Positions 50,438 to 60,291 of a stretch of 64,000 bases of DNA are shown here, one piece after another. The stretch comes from an uncultured Flavobacteriaceae bacterium (GTDB lineage Bacteria; Bacteroidota; Bacteroidia; Flavobacteriales; Flavobacteriaceae), in assembly GCA_934675205.1 (NCBI GenBank), contig CAKUPQ010000005.1, positions 1-64,000 of the forward strand. The letters run 5' to 3'. The stretch's first letter is position 1, and each line of letters begins with the position of its first letter. Made by a program: the position numbers and the translations under genes. The notes below the pieces were generated by a model. It saw only the letters and a list, made by a program, of their open reading frames with translations. It made no database searches and had not been told where the DNA came from.

Positions 50438-52616
50438 TGTATTTTGAATTAATGTCAAACTCAACCATAAACCCTACCAATGTTCTTTCAGAATCCCAAA
50501 GCGTTTGCTTTTGTGCTTTCGGAATAAGACTCATTAAAGGCTTTAAATTTTTATCTACTATCCATGCTTTTTTTGCAGTCGTAATATCAGATATTATTTC
50601 TGCATTGTCAGCGGTTATCCAGCCTGTGTCAATGAATATTTTAGAGTTTTTCTTCGTTGATAGCTTTTCGGCCACTTCAACCATATCAACCATTTTATTA
50701 AAAACAGAGTCCTGACTTTCTCCTTCAATTCTCAAAACCCCTGTAAACTCGTAACATCTGTGGAGTTTGTATTTGTCTTCCCACATTATAATGTGAGAGT
50801 AGTCTCCCTTCGGAAAACAAACAAAATCTTTTTGAGCCTCCATTCTAAACTCTTCTCCCGAAGTTGCTGCTGTAGATTTTATTTTAAACCTCAAAATATC
50901 TCCTTGTTTAATGTCGAAATCACTTGCTTTGATTTTGAAAGAATTAACACCCAAACTAATAAAGTCAGCAAATAGAGATGAAGTAGGGTAAACCTTCGTT
51001 TCGTTTTTGTAGAGTTCGATTTCTGAGCTATTATGGTTAACAAAATTAACTATCATAACCGAATCCGGAGTAATTCGTTCTTTCAGAACTTTTTGCTCTA
51101 AAATAAAGAAACTCGAATTAGAGTTGTTTGGAGTTCTTCCTGCTATATATTTCAGTTCTTCTGATTGTATCTGACTAAAAGCCTCGTTTGTATTAAAATC
51201 TCTTTCGATGATATTTAGAAACGCAGTTGCATATCTATACTGTCTTCCTTGTTGGAAATTAGCAGAAAGCGTAGTCATTGCCCTATCAATGAATTTTCCA
51301 ATATTGAATTTTGCTTTAGTTTTGAATATCGGAACTTTAAGTAAAAACGAAAAAGGTTTTGGAACGTTGCTGTAAAAGTCATAAACCTGTACATCTATCT
51401 TGCAGTCTAAAAAAACATTGTCCCGTACAGAACTATACTCTACAAACTTTTCGTCTAACGTAAAGTTATATTCGTCAAGCTCTATAGTATTAATGTGTTC
51501 TGTAACGTTATACTTAACCGTTACCGAAGCCCCTGTGCTGTTCGGCTTCAGAAACCAAATAGAGCCTTGGTAAAAACCAACACCTATATTTTCGGAATTT
51601 AACGGAGTTATTTTGTATAAAATAACTCCTCCCTCATTTGTTATAATTTCTTTTTCAAGCCATAAAGGCATCGTAACATCGAGAGCTTCAGAAGCTATTA
51701 CCATAAGTTCTGCAGGTTCTGCCTCTTCCGTATATCTGATTGCTGAAAAAGAAAGTCCGGTAGGATCGGCAACAACCGAATTTTCGTCATCGACAGTATA
51801 TTTTCGAAACTCTATATTTCCTTCAACTGTGTTTGTTGGAATAAAAACATCTGATGTATTAATATAACCCGAGTTGTCGAACAAAATAGGAAAATTAGAA
51901 ATCGGAGACGGTGACGGAGTCATTGAGAAATTTAAAGAAACCGAAACCGTTGCAGGTCCGGTGCCGATTGCATAATAAAAACCACTTGAATTAACACCTA
52001 TCGTTACGTTTGAATCTTCCGAATCAAGTATAGCAAAGCTGTGAGGTAACCAAATTCTCCAAAGAGAATTTCCCAACGCATAAATCTGCACCTCTTTAGC
52101 AGGAGGATGTACGGAGCTTCCGAGCCTGTACTTAAAAGAAAGGTCTTTCGGAAAAAAAGCGACTTCATTGGCTTGAAATTTATTCAAAAACACAGGTACA
52201 CTAAACGTAGTTATTGTTTGAGAAGTTCCGTTTGCAAAATTTTTGTTTACGGTAAAAAACAAAGCGTTTAGATTAGAACCATAAGGCAAACTGTCTATCT
52301 CTTCCTGGTTGTAATTAAACGTAATTGGAAGAAAGGTGTTATTTTCTATGATAGGAATAACCTGTGAAACAGTGATGAAACTTATAACAGGAGTAAGTGC
52401 TAATACGTTTACATTTAACGAATAGCTCTCCGCATTGGAATCTTCAAGAGCCGTACCAAAAATATCCCTAACACGAATGTTTATAGTTTCAGAAACAGGA
52501 AATGGATCCCCTGCCCTGTAATTAACTTCTACGGGATATACATCTGAAGACCAGCCACCATATAGCACAACATCTTCTGTTTCTATATTTTCGGGTATGA
52601 ATGAAAGAGGTATCAT
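50415..52616 (-). CDS. Prophage tail-associated beta-rich protein, unknown
   Basis: 733 residues from the ATG at 52616, which overlaps the previous stop in ATGA (52613-52616) and decides the start. Several Ig-like/beta-sandwich stretches (VVLYGGWSSDVYPVEVNYRAG, NFSMTPSPSPISNFPILFDN). Probably a tail fibre or distal tail protein by position and composition. Confidence 0.5.
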   Translation of the reverse strand: MIPLSFIPENIETEDVVLYGGWSSDVYPVEVNYRAGDPFPVSETINIRVRDIFGTALEDSNAESYSLNVNVLALTPVISFITVSQVIPIIENNTFLPITFNYNQEEIDSLPYGSNLNALFFTVNKNFANGTSQTITTFSVPVFLNKFQANEVAFFPKDLSFKYRLGSSVHPPAKEVQIYALGNSLWRIWLPHSFAILDSEDSNVTIGVNSSGFYYAIGTGPATVSVSLNFSMTPSPSPISNFPILFDNSGYINTSDVFIPTNTVEGNIEFRKYTVDDENSVVADPTGLSFSAIRYTEEAEPAELMVIASEALDVTMPLWLEKEIITNEGGVILYKITPLNSENIGVGFYQGSIWFLKPNSTGASVTVKYNVTEHINTIELDEYNFTLDEKFVEYSSVRDNVFLDCKIDVQVYDFYSNVPKPFSFLLKVPIFKTKAKFNIGKFIDRAMTTLSANFQQGRQYRYATAFLNIIERDFNTNEAFSQIQSEELKYIAGRTPNNSNSSFFILEQKVLKERITPDSVMIVNFVNHNSSEIELYKNETKVYPTSSLFADFISLGVNSFKIKASDFDIKQGDILRFKIKSTAATSGEEFRMEAQKDFVCFPKGDYSHIIMWEDKYKLHRCYEFTGVLRIEGESQDSVFNKMVDMVEVAEKLSTKKNSKIFIDTGWITADNAEIISDITTAKKAWIVDKNLKPLMSLIPKAQKQTLWDSERTLVGFMVEFDINSKYNEENHSL

Positions 52617-53017
52617 AATAATATTTCGGGTATTTGTGAATAATTCTGACAAGCTATGTTACTTTCCCAGACTACTTCAAGACCAATTTCATCTGTAAAC
52701 CATATTTCGAGATAAAAGTCTGAAAAGTAAAAGAGTAGTCTGTTTTTGAAAAATACTGTGCCGGTACAATCAATACTTGAAAGAGGTATTTTTGTTAAAT
52801 ATTCAAAAAGTGCGGTATGATTGGTTATCAAAATAACCTGATTCGGAACTTCGGTTGTTTCTTCTTGCAAAAATGCAGAGGCACGACCCGACAAAATAAT
52901 ACTTTGTTCTATTCTTCCAAATTCCTTGGTTAAAAAGGTTAAAATCTTATCTATCACGAAATTCACGTTATTGTTGTCGAAAATAGTATTTTCAACGTAG
53001 CTAAATAATGGGTCCAT
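52613..53017 (-). CDS. Small prophage tail protein, unknown
   Basis: 134 residues, no known domain. N-terminus MDPLFSYVENTIFDNNNVNF, hydrophobic-aromatic C-terminal half (VFFKNRLLFYFSDFYLEIWF). One base separates it from the tape measure stop (53019), so it belongs to the tail operon. Confidence 0.55.
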   Translation of the reverse strand: MDPLFSYVENTIFDNNNVNFVIDKILTFLTKEFGRIEQSIILSGRASAFLQEETTEVPNQVILITNHTALFEYLTKIPLSSIDCTGTVFFKNRLLFYFSDFYLEIWFTDEIGLEVVWESNIACQNYSQIPEILL

Positions 53018-53018
53018 C

Positions 53019-56000
53019 TTATCCTATTTTACTGTTTTTTTCGACTTTTTCTAATTTGGTTGTTGCATCACGTAATTCACGTATGCTTTTGTAATCTTTT
53101 GATGACACTACGGCTGTAAGTCCCTTTTCTTCAATTTTTTCAAGGACCGAAGTTGTTCTGTTCAGAATTTCGTAAAACTGACTCATAAGCTCCTGAGTTT
53201 CTCTATTAGAGTCTGAAGAAGTATTGTTTACAGGGATTTCAATTCTTTGTGTTTCCGGAGAGTAATATCCTCCTTCAAAACCTTTGATTCCCTGAAGCTG
53301 ACGAACTAACGCATTACGAAGTTCCGGGTCAAGTTTTTTATACGTAGCAGAATCAATAACCATTTCAGGCTTACTACCTTCTCCTGCTAAAAAATAAGTT
53401 GGTTTATTAACCATTCCCGAACGAGTTTTACCTCCATATCCTGCCTTGAATACTTTTCCGTCCTGTTCACGCTTGATATAATCAGGATAAAGACCGTCTT
53501 CATAACCACGAGCCGGCAAGGGTTGTTTTCGGATAGTCATAATTTGTAATGCTCCCATAGCAGCGGTTAATCCTGCTAATACAAAACTCATAGGCGGAGC
53601 TTGCCCTAAAGCAGCAGTAACCCCACGTGCAGTATTGATAATGGCATTAACGACTGCCATATCTCTATCACGTTTAGCTTGTTTGTATTCAAGTTCTGCA
53701 CGTTTTTTTGCTACATCGTCTTCAAGGGCTTCAACTCCTCTTTTGTATTGAACCTGATTGATGTAGCCTTGGTCTAACTGCTGTTTTAGTTTTGCTTTTC
53801 TTTTGTCTAATCCTGATTCGTACTTCCGTAGCGAAGCATTTTCAGAGGCAGTTACGTAAGCGTTGTACTGACCCCACGCATTTTGCATTGCAGAAACCGC
53901 AAAATTTACTGCTCCCAGTTGAGATTCAAGGGTTTTCAGATTTTCAAAAGTTTTAACCCATTGGTCAACCGTAAATCCTAAAACATCAGCATCTCCGAAA
54001 GCTCCCAAAGCAGCACTTCCGAAATCGGATTTTTCATCATCTCCGTTTTGGAGCTTGTTTTTTGCTTCCCCAACCTTTGCAACTGCTTTTTCTAAAAATT
54101 CAATCTGTTGAGTCAGATTTTCTTTTTGTTCGTCAGTAAGAATATTGAAATCAATACCTAAAGTATTCGGAACACCGGCTACAACATTTTTATATTGCTC
54201 AATTTGAGTAAGTAAAAATTCTTCCTGTGCTTTGAGTTCTCCTTCTTCGTATTCTCTTTTTAGTTCGGCTTTCGCTTTTTCGAGAGTATTAATAGAAGAA
54301 AGCTCCTTTTCGGAAAGAAAACCTCTTAACCTTTCTTTTGCTTCATCGAGTGAGGAAATGCCATTTATTTCGTTTAAATGTTCGGTTTCCCGAATTAGCT
54401 TTTCACGATTGTATTGACTCTCTAAATTCTTGATTGCTTCAGTAAAGAATTTCTCCTGAATGGTAGCAAGATTCAGATTGTGAATATACTCATCGTTTTC
54501 GATTCTGCTGTTTATAGCTTGGTTTTTTGAAACCCAAACCTCTTTTTGCTCTACCCAAAAAGAACGCTCTTTGTTGGATAAGCCTGTATCTTCCGATTTG
54601 TCTTGAGCTTTTTGGATTTCTGCTTCATCAATAAGTTGAGCTTTTAAATCACGGATTTTTCGTTGATGATTCTCCTTGAGAATATCACGTTCTTTTTCAT
54701 ATCCGTGTTCCAAAATAGAAAGCTCGTCATCTTTAGCATCATCTTGCAGTTTTGACAGCTCTGCTCGTTGTCTTTTTAAATCTTCAAGGAGTTTTTGAAA
54801 TTCTGCTTCGCGTTTTTCACGGGCTTTTTTGGCTTTGTCGTCTTCTCCTGTTTCTTCTTCCTCATCGTCTGTAGTTTCAGAGTCGAGATATAATTCAGCA
54901 TTTTTTTGAATAAAGTCTGCCTGAAGCTTATTTAGTTTCTCTTGTTCTGTCTCAACAGCTGAAATTCCTTTTTTATAGGCATTATATCGTCTTGCATAAT
55001 CAGATGCGATTCTGTGGAAGAAAATTTCCTCAGCTGCGGTCACGTCATTTTCTTTTTCTTTAAGTCTTTGTTCAATATCATAGGCAGCTTGTAGATCTAC
55101 TTCATTAAATCCTAACATATTTTTATTATGTTCCTCATTTCCGAGAGCGTCTATTTTTTTCTGAGCCAATGCGGATTGTTTAGATTCAAAAGCCTGCATC
55201 ATTGCTTTTTTGCTCAATGATTCAATATACTTATTAATTGAAGCTGTTGCCTCCTTGGTTCTGATGTTTTCTAAATTGAGATGTCCAAGATATTCCGGAG
55301 AAATTTCGTTTAGTTTTTTAATGGCCAGCAGTCGCTGTTCTTTCGACTTCGTTTCGTCTTGAGCTATTGATAATAAACTTTTAAGTTGATTTTTTTCTCC
55401 TTCAATTGAAGCTGTTGCTTCTCTTCTTATGTTGTTTAACATAGTTTGAGAATCAACAACTTTTTCGGTTTCCTTGCCAAACAGCTTCATAGCTCCAACA
55501 ACAGCAACTATTGCAGCCAATAAAAGGCCAAAAGGATTTGCTTTAATTACGCTATTCATTACACGAAGTGCTTGTGTAGCTCCTTTCACATTCCCTGACA
55601 ACAGCATTGTGATAGCAGCCCAAGCCTGTGTTCTTAAAATTGCTCCTGCTTCTATAACAGCTCGTGCTTTGGCCGCTACATTATACAATAACGTGGCCTG
55701 TGTGTTTCTTGTACTCCACAATGTGGCTAACTTCAAACCTGCATTATACGAGAGAATTGTAGCTGTTAGAATTAATAATACTTTCGTAATGGTTATTACT
55801 GTATTTCTCCATTTTTTTTGCTCCTCATCTGTTGCTTCGGTTGCTCCGATAAGTAAAGCAAATTTATCAACCACATTTGCCAACCAATTGATAAAGCTTT
55901 CGGAACTAAACCACCCCATTACGGTTTTATTGATTTTCTCTAAAGTAGCAGCTAAATTTTCATTTTTTACATTATACTCATCTGTAAGAGAGGAAGCTTC

Positions 56001-57332
56001 CCAAAGGGACTCGTTTGCAATTCTTTGTTTAATTGTTAGCTTTTCTATTGAGCCAGCCAAACCTATGATAGCACTATCTCCTCTTGTTCCTCCTGCCTCT
56101 ATCTCTGATAACGACTTCATTAGTTTGGAAGCACTTCCCGAATTTTTTTCCAAACCTTTCAGGAATGTAATCATAGCCTGATTAGCATCTTTTTCAAATA
56201 ATTCGGTAAAGTCTTTGACAGACATTTCTGATACTTTAGCAAATTCAGTGGTGTCTTTTGCCATTTCAATCCAAATCTTATTCATTGCGGTTGCCGTAAC
56301 TTCCTGACTTAATCCGATTTCGTCAAATGTAGCTGCATATCCAATATTGTCTGCAGCACTTAAGCGTATCTGTTTGGAAATTCCTCCTGTACGCTTCAAA
56401 AAATCAACAAGGAAACCTGCCTGATTACTTCCCGTTGCGGCCACTTCATTAATGGCAGAACCTAAAGAAAGCATTGCACCTTCAAAATCTCTCCCTGTTT
56501 CAGCTCCAACCTTATACACATCTACGATTTTACCTACTTCACGGATTTGAGTATCAGAAAGATCATCTCCTAAAGCAACCTTCATCTGATTAGCTACATT
56601 TACAAAAGATTTGATGTTTTCGACTCCTTCAATTCCTAATCGACCTCCTTCTTCTGCTAATTTTAAAAGCTCTATTCGAGCAGTTCGGGTTTTCATCAAA
56701 CCGAAAGACTTGGTAAGTTCGTCAACTTCCTTTTTGGTTAGTTGAGTGGTTTTCATAACGTCTGCTTGTGCATCAGAGAGCTTGCCGTTGATGTCGATAA
56801 TTTTCTGAATAGACAAAACAATTCCTGTCATCGAAGCGACAACTGAAAAAGCAAGTGCCTGATAACGGTTAAATCCATCTGCTAAACCACCTAAAGAGAA
56901 TTTAGCAGCTTGTGCTTTCCCAAGAAGCTCCGAAAGTCGTGCATTAACCTGGTTGAGTTCGGCTTGGTAACGTTTGTGATCAGCAGAACCCGGGATAAGA
57001 TTACGAAGAACCAGTTTTAAGTGTGTTGCTTTGGTTTGAAGCTGTGCCATTGTCAGTCCTGTAATCCCAATTTGCTTTTGCAATTCCTGCATTTTTACTT
57101 TGTTGGAATTCAGGGTTTGGGTATTGGACTTGATAGCTGCCGTTACTTCTTTGTATCGTGCCGATTCTTTTTTTCCGTCCTGTTCAAGTTTCTTTTTTTC
57201 GGCACGAAGTTCCTTCTGACTTTCATTAAGCTTACGAGTAGATTTTTCAAGGTCTAAAAGTTCCTTTTGAGCTTGATTTCCATTTATAACAATGGATAAA
57301 CTTAATTTTTCGTCTGTGATTTTCTTTGCCAT
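53019..57332 (-). CDS. Phage tail tape measure protein
   Basis: 1437 residues from the ATG at 57332. Long coiled-coil N-terminus (LNESQKELRAEKKKLEQDGK), a TP901/PhageMin-like domain (about 180-480: SFGLMKTRTARIELLKLAEEGG, LSLGSAINEVAATGSNQAGFL), hydrophobic segments (VITITKVLLILTATILSY, PFGLLLAAIVAVVGAMKLF), a charged coiled coil rich in Lys/Glu and a C-terminal helical tail. Length of tape measures sets tail length. Preceded by a 22-bp sequence shared with another phage leader (57368-57389). Confidence 0.9.
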   Translation of the reverse strand: MAKKITDEKLSLSIVINGNQAQKELLDLEKSTRKLNESQKELRAEKKKLEQDGKKESARYKEVTAAIKSNTQTLNSNKVKMQELQKQIGITGLTMAQLQTKATHLKLVLRNLIPGSADHKRYQAELNQVNARLSELLGKAQAAKFSLGGLADGFNRYQALAFSVVASMTGIVLSIQKIIDINGKLSDAQADVMKTTQLTKKEVDELTKSFGLMKTRTARIELLKLAEEGGRLGIEGVENIKSFVNVANQMKVALGDDLSDTQIREVGKIVDVYKVGAETGRDFEGAMLSLGSAINEVAATGSNQAGFLVDFLKRTGGISKQIRLSAADNIGYAATFDEIGLSQEVTATAMNKIWIEMAKDTTEFAKVSEMSVKDFTELFEKDANQAMITFLKGLEKNSGSASKLMKSLSEIEAGGTRGDSAIIGLAGSIEKLTIKQRIANESLWEASSLTDEYNVKNENLAATLEKINKTVMGWFSSESFINWLANVVDKFALLIGATEATDEEQKKWRNTVITITKVLLILTATILSYNAGLKLATLWSTRNTQATLLYNVAAKARAVIEAGAILRTQAWAAITMLLSGNVKGATQALRVMNSVIKANPFGLLLAAIVAVVGAMKLFGKETEKVVDSQTMLNNIRREATASIEGEKNQLKSLLSIAQDETKSKEQRLLAIKKLNEISPEYLGHLNLENIRTKEATASINKYIESLSKKAMMQAFESKQSALAQKKIDALGNEEHNKNMLGFNEVDLQAAYDIEQRLKEKENDVTAAEEIFFHRIASDYARRYNAYKKGISAVETEQEKLNKLQADFIQKNAELYLDSETTDDEEEETGEDDKAKKAREKREAEFQKLLEDLKRQRAELSKLQDDAKDDELSILEHGYEKERDILKENHQRKIRDLKAQLIDEAEIQKAQDKSEDTGLSNKERSFWVEQKEVWVSKNQAINSRIENDEYIHNLNLATIQEKFFTEAIKNLESQYNREKLIRETEHLNEINGISSLDEAKERLRGFLSEKELSSINTLEKAKAELKREYEEGELKAQEEFLLTQIEQYKNVVAGVPNTLGIDFNILTDEQKENLTQQIEFLEKAVAKVGEAKNKLQNGDDEKSDFGSAALGAFGDADVLGFTVDQWVKTFENLKTLESQLGAVNFAVSAMQNAWGQYNAYVTASENASLRKYESGLDKRKAKLKQQLDQGYINQVQYKRGVEALEDDVAKKRAELEYKQAKRDRDMAVVNAIINTARGVTAALGQAPPMSFVLAGLTAAMGALQIMTIRKQPLPARGYEDGLYPDYIKREQDGKVFKAGYGGKTRSGMVNKPTYFLAGEGSKPEMVIDSATYKKLDPELRNALVRQLQGIKGFEGGYYSPETQRIEIPVNNTSSDSNRETQELMSQFYEILNRTTSVLEKIEEKGLTAVVSSKDYKSIRELRDATTKLEKVEKNSKIG

Positions 57333-57367
57333 TTTGCGGAATTTCCTGCAAAGTGGCAAATATCAAT

Positions 57368-57389
57368 AAAAGAAAGTGTTACATAAAAA
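57368..57389 (-). repeat. 22-bp sequence repeated in the prophage
   Basis: The stretch (minus strand: TTTTTATGTAACACTTTC, then TTTT) also occurs at 61761-61782. Both copies lie 36 and 54 bases upstream of a - strand gene start. Possible phage regulatory site. Confidence 0.5.
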
Positions 57390-57395
57390 GCAAGA

Positions 57396-57497
57396 CTACC
57401 GATTACTGAACTTACCCGTAATCCAGTCTATAAGGTTTTCAAGTTGCTTTAACAACCAAACTAAAGGAGCTACTCTGTAATCGTTTTTTCTGTACAT
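57396..57497 (-). CDS. 33-residue phage protein between terminase and tape measure
   Basis: ATG at 57497, stop at 57396. Product MYRKNDYRVAPLVWLLKQLE then NLIDWITGKFSNR: one amphipathic helix. A TATATTTG sequence (minus, 57503-57510) lies so close that the mRNA would be leaderless, or this is an internal site. Too short for certainty. Confidence 0.4.
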   Translation of the reverse strand: MYRKNDYRVAPLVWLLKQLENLIDWITGKFSNR

Positions 57498-57514
57498 AAG
57501 TACAAATATAAAAA

Positions 57515-59218
57515 TTACTTCCGAGCTTCAGGGTCTAACCCTGAATAAGAAGAAACAGAACTGATGTGTTTTGCCCAAGTCGGACGATAGATGTAATATT
57601 TGAAAGCGTCTGACATGTTTGTAGAAAACATAGGAAGCAGATGTAAAGGAAGCTTCTCCGAAGATTTGTCTTTATGCAGACTTTTCGAGCCTTTTTTATC
57701 AGTTTTAATTTGGATTTTTGCTAACTCTAACGATGACTTCAAGTGCTTGCACTGAAATCGGTCTATCTTCAGTTTTGGCAATTCGGGTTTGGTTTCTGCC
57801 ATAATATGCTTTGCTAAATTATATTCTTCCTCCTGGAGAATAACTGCTTGATTTTCGCTCATTAAATTTACCGTCCAAATTTGTGCACCCGTTTCATCGA
57901 AGCGAATAGCGTTTGCTAATTCCGTTGCCCAATCCCTTTTGACTTTTTTGTATTGGTTTCCTGAACGGTCATAATACATATTCAAAACCTTTGTTTTGTG
58001 ATGCTTGAAAAATTCACGGAATTTTTTCCCTAACTCCACAGAGCTTTCGGGAGCAAGAGTAAAAAACTCTTTCAACATATAGATATAATTTCCTCTTGTT
58101 TGCCCCACAACCATAGAACACATACTCCCGAAATCTACTCCGCAATCTAACGACTCGTTGTGATTGATGTAACGAAGTGCCAACGAGCTTTCCTGAATAT
58201 CATCTGTAAGTAGGTATTTATCATAATAACTGCTTATTACTCCGTCATCGTGAAAATGATGTTCTCCAAGATTTCCATAAAACTTTTCTCCCTTTTTTAG
58301 GTTGATTTTAAAAGACAGAATTGCTGACTTAAATTCCTCTATTCCCAGAGCTTTAAGGGAATCCGTAAAATATCCGTCTGTAAGGATATCCACGTTTACA
58401 AACGAAGAAACCACATAGAAAAAAGTCGAATCTTTACGGACCCGAATCCATCGTTCCGTCCATCGCATTATGTTTTTTTGGATATTCTCAATCTCCTTTT
58501 GATTTCGGAATTTCGTAGCATTGTAGAGCTGTCCTTTAAGTTCATTTAAAACGATTCCGACTTGTAGAGCCAATTTGACCTGTTCCAGGTCCATATCTTT
58601 TTCGTGCTGTAAAATCCAGTCATCATCTCCTGTAATGATGTTCGGCATATCGGTTGTGAAAGTTCGACCACGATAAAATGGAGAGTGGCCGAACATTACG
58701 AACTCCCCACGAATAGCAGGAGAAAGTTTGTTCAGTTTATCAGATTTTAGAATTCGTGCTTCATCTCCGTAAATGTGCTGATACGAACCTCCTGCCAATC
58801 CTGACGGTTGGTCTAACGAACCAATATTTTTAAAGCAACCGTTAAAAATCGAAATCGTATGCTTGTACGACATTGGAGGCTTATATGGTCGTTTGAAGTG
58901 AGAGGGAGGCGGTTTATCTGTAACATAATGAACTCCTTCTCTCCAGCCTAAACGCTCCCAACCTTTTAAAAGTGTAGGTACGATGTTTTTTAGAGCATTT
59001 ATATAAGTGTCAGCTACCAAAATTTGATAAGAGCCGGGCATATCAAAACACACGTCTTGTGAACGTGAAGCAATGATACCTTCTGTTTTCCCTGTCGCAC
59101 GACCAGCAATCAGGTAGAGGTTTTTCGGAGAAATAAGTTCTATCATCTGTTGTACCCAAGACATATAATGCCCTTCAACAGAGATATCCTTAAGACTTAC
59201 GTGGGTCTTCCTGCTCAT
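57515..59218 (-). CDS. Phage terminase large subunit
   Basis: 567 residues. ATPase: Walker A AGRATGKT (38-45), Walker B YQHIYGDEA (Asp152-Glu153). The nuclease half contains SLDCGVDFGSMCSMVVGQ, LNMYYDRSGNQYKKVKRDWA and the ALLxD-like end. It drives DNA packaging into the head. It overlaps the upstream 208-residue gene by 29 bases, and is followed by a 33-codon gene and the tape measure instead of the usual portal. Confidence 0.88.
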   Translation of the reverse strand: MSRKTHVSLKDISVEGHYMSWVQQMIELISPKNLYLIAGRATGKTEGIIASRSQDVCFDMPGSYQILVADTYINALKNIVPTLLKGWERLGWREGVHYVTDKPPPSHFKRPYKPPMSYKHTISIFNGCFKNIGSLDQPSGLAGGSYQHIYGDEARILKSDKLNKLSPAIRGEFVMFGHSPFYRGRTFTTDMPNIITGDDDWILQHEKDMDLEQVKLALQVGIVLNELKGQLYNATKFRNQKEIENIQKNIMRWTERWIRVRKDSTFFYVVSSFVNVDILTDGYFTDSLKALGIEEFKSAILSFKINLKKGEKFYGNLGEHHFHDDGVISSYYDKYLLTDDIQESSLALRYINHNESLDCGVDFGSMCSMVVGQTRGNYIYMLKEFFTLAPESSVELGKKFREFFKHHKTKVLNMYYDRSGNQYKKVKRDWATELANAIRFDETGAQIWTVNLMSENQAVILQEEEYNLAKHIMAETKPELPKLKIDRFQCKHLKSSLELAKIQIKTDKKGSKSLHKDKSSEKLPLHLLPMFSTNMSDAFKYYIYRPTWAKHISSVSSYSGLDPEARK

Positions 59219-59816
59219 CCGGGAATGCTTTTAAATCAATAACTAATGCTTCGGATTTAATCCGGAGTTTTTCTTTTTCTGTCAGCTCTGGGATTGCCTC
59301 AATCATTTCGGCTAATCGGTTCCTGTCCACCTTCGGAAGTCCGAGCAGTTCGGTGTCAACCGTAAAGAGCTTGACAGGTTTACGGAACAGCTCCTGCGGA
59401 AGCTCCTCTTTGTCTTCTTTGTCTAACTCCAGAACATCACGGAGTTTGAGATACATTCCTTGAATTTTTTCGGAATCTTGAACCGATTCTTTTATTTGTT
59501 CAGCAAAATTGATGTTCATCATCATTTTTTCCGCAATAATATACTTCCAAGCCTGTTTTGAAATTGTGGAATCGGAATAGAAATACTCCAGAGCTTCTTC
59601 GTAGAGTTTGTTTGCTTTGTACCGGGAATATTTTTCTATCGCCACCAAATGCTTCAGTATCGCTTCTTTGCTCCCGAACTGGTCAATCCGTAAAGACATC
59701 GCACGGATTTTGTCAAGCACCTGGATATACTCCACGATGTGAGCAGGAGCATTGTTCATATTTCCAAACTCCAGGAAGTCGTAAATATCCGATAAAGACA
59801 GGTCCTCTATTTTCAT
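59190..59816 (-). CDS. Prophage helical protein upstream of terminase, unknown
   Basis: 208 residues, mostly alpha-helical and acidic (KIEDLSLSDIYDFLEF, YEEALEYFYSDSTISKQAWKYI). Possibly a terminase small-subunit partner, by position only. ATG overlaps the preceding stop (59813-59816). Confidence 0.5.
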   Translation of the reverse strand: MKIEDLSLSDIYDFLEFGNMNNAPAHIVEYIQVLDKIRAMSLRIDQFGSKEAILKHLVAIEKYSRYKANKLYEEALEYFYSDSTISKQAWKYIIAEKMMMNINFAEQIKESVQDSEKIQGMYLKLRDVLELDKEDKEELPQELFRKPVKLFTVDTELLGLPKVDRNRLAEMIEAIPELTEKEKLRIKSEALVIDLKAFPDEQEDPRKS

Positions 59817-60115
59817 TCTCCAAATAAAATTTTGTTCCTAATGTTTTGGGCTGCTATGCTTTTGGATTCTTTCTGATAAATCTGTGCAGCTGTAATGTTT
59901 CCTGCTTTGGCATTTTCCAAAAGTTTTTGGTTCACTTCCATAGTAGCAACTAGCTTACCTCTGTCGTAATGGTAACGAACTAAAGACTCTTTATTATTGT
60001 AAACCGTAACGAAGTCCTTTTTAGGGACATCAAGGTAAACAGCGATTTCGGAAGGCAGGTAATTAAGCCCTGCCATATCTTCAATAGTTTGATATTCTTC
60101 TTCTGTAAATTTCAT
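59813..60115 (-). CDS. Small HTH-type phage protein (terminase small subunit candidate)
   Basis: 100 residues from the ATG at 60115, chosen because it overlaps the previous stop in ATGA. A helix-turn-helix-like segment, GLNYLPSEIAVYLDVPKKDF, is followed by two helices (TMEVNQKLLENAKAGNITAAQ). The pattern suits small terminase subunits and other phage DNA-binding proteins. Confidence 0.6.
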   Translation of the reverse strand: MKFTEEEYQTIEDMAGLNYLPSEIAVYLDVPKKDFVTVYNNKESLVRYHYDRGKLVATMEVNQKLLENAKAGNITAAQIYQKESKSIAAQNIRNKILFGE

Positions 60116-60291
60116 CGTGATTTGTTCCAAACGATTAGACCGTAAATTCCTAAAATGAACATATAAAACGATGCTAAAACGAATAGCTGTGTGTCGTTTT
60201 CAGAACGATAGGACAAAGTTCCAAACACGAAGAAGCAAAGGAGACAGAGGCACGAACTTATAAAAAGTATATTGATTCGTTTTATTTTCAT
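60112..60291 (-). CDS. 59-residue two-helix membrane protein of the phage
   Basis: ATG at 60291, stop in the ATGA at 60112. Two membrane segments (ILFISSCLCLLCFFVFG and LFVLASFYMFILGIYGLIVW) and basic flanks. Its start overlaps the PLD-like gene stop by ATGA (60288-60291), so both edges are fixed by coupled overlaps. Could be a holin-like or superinfection protein. Confidence 0.65.
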   Translation of the reverse strand: MKIKRINILFISSCLCLLCFFVFGTLSYRSENDTQLFVLASFYMFILGIYGLIVWNKSR

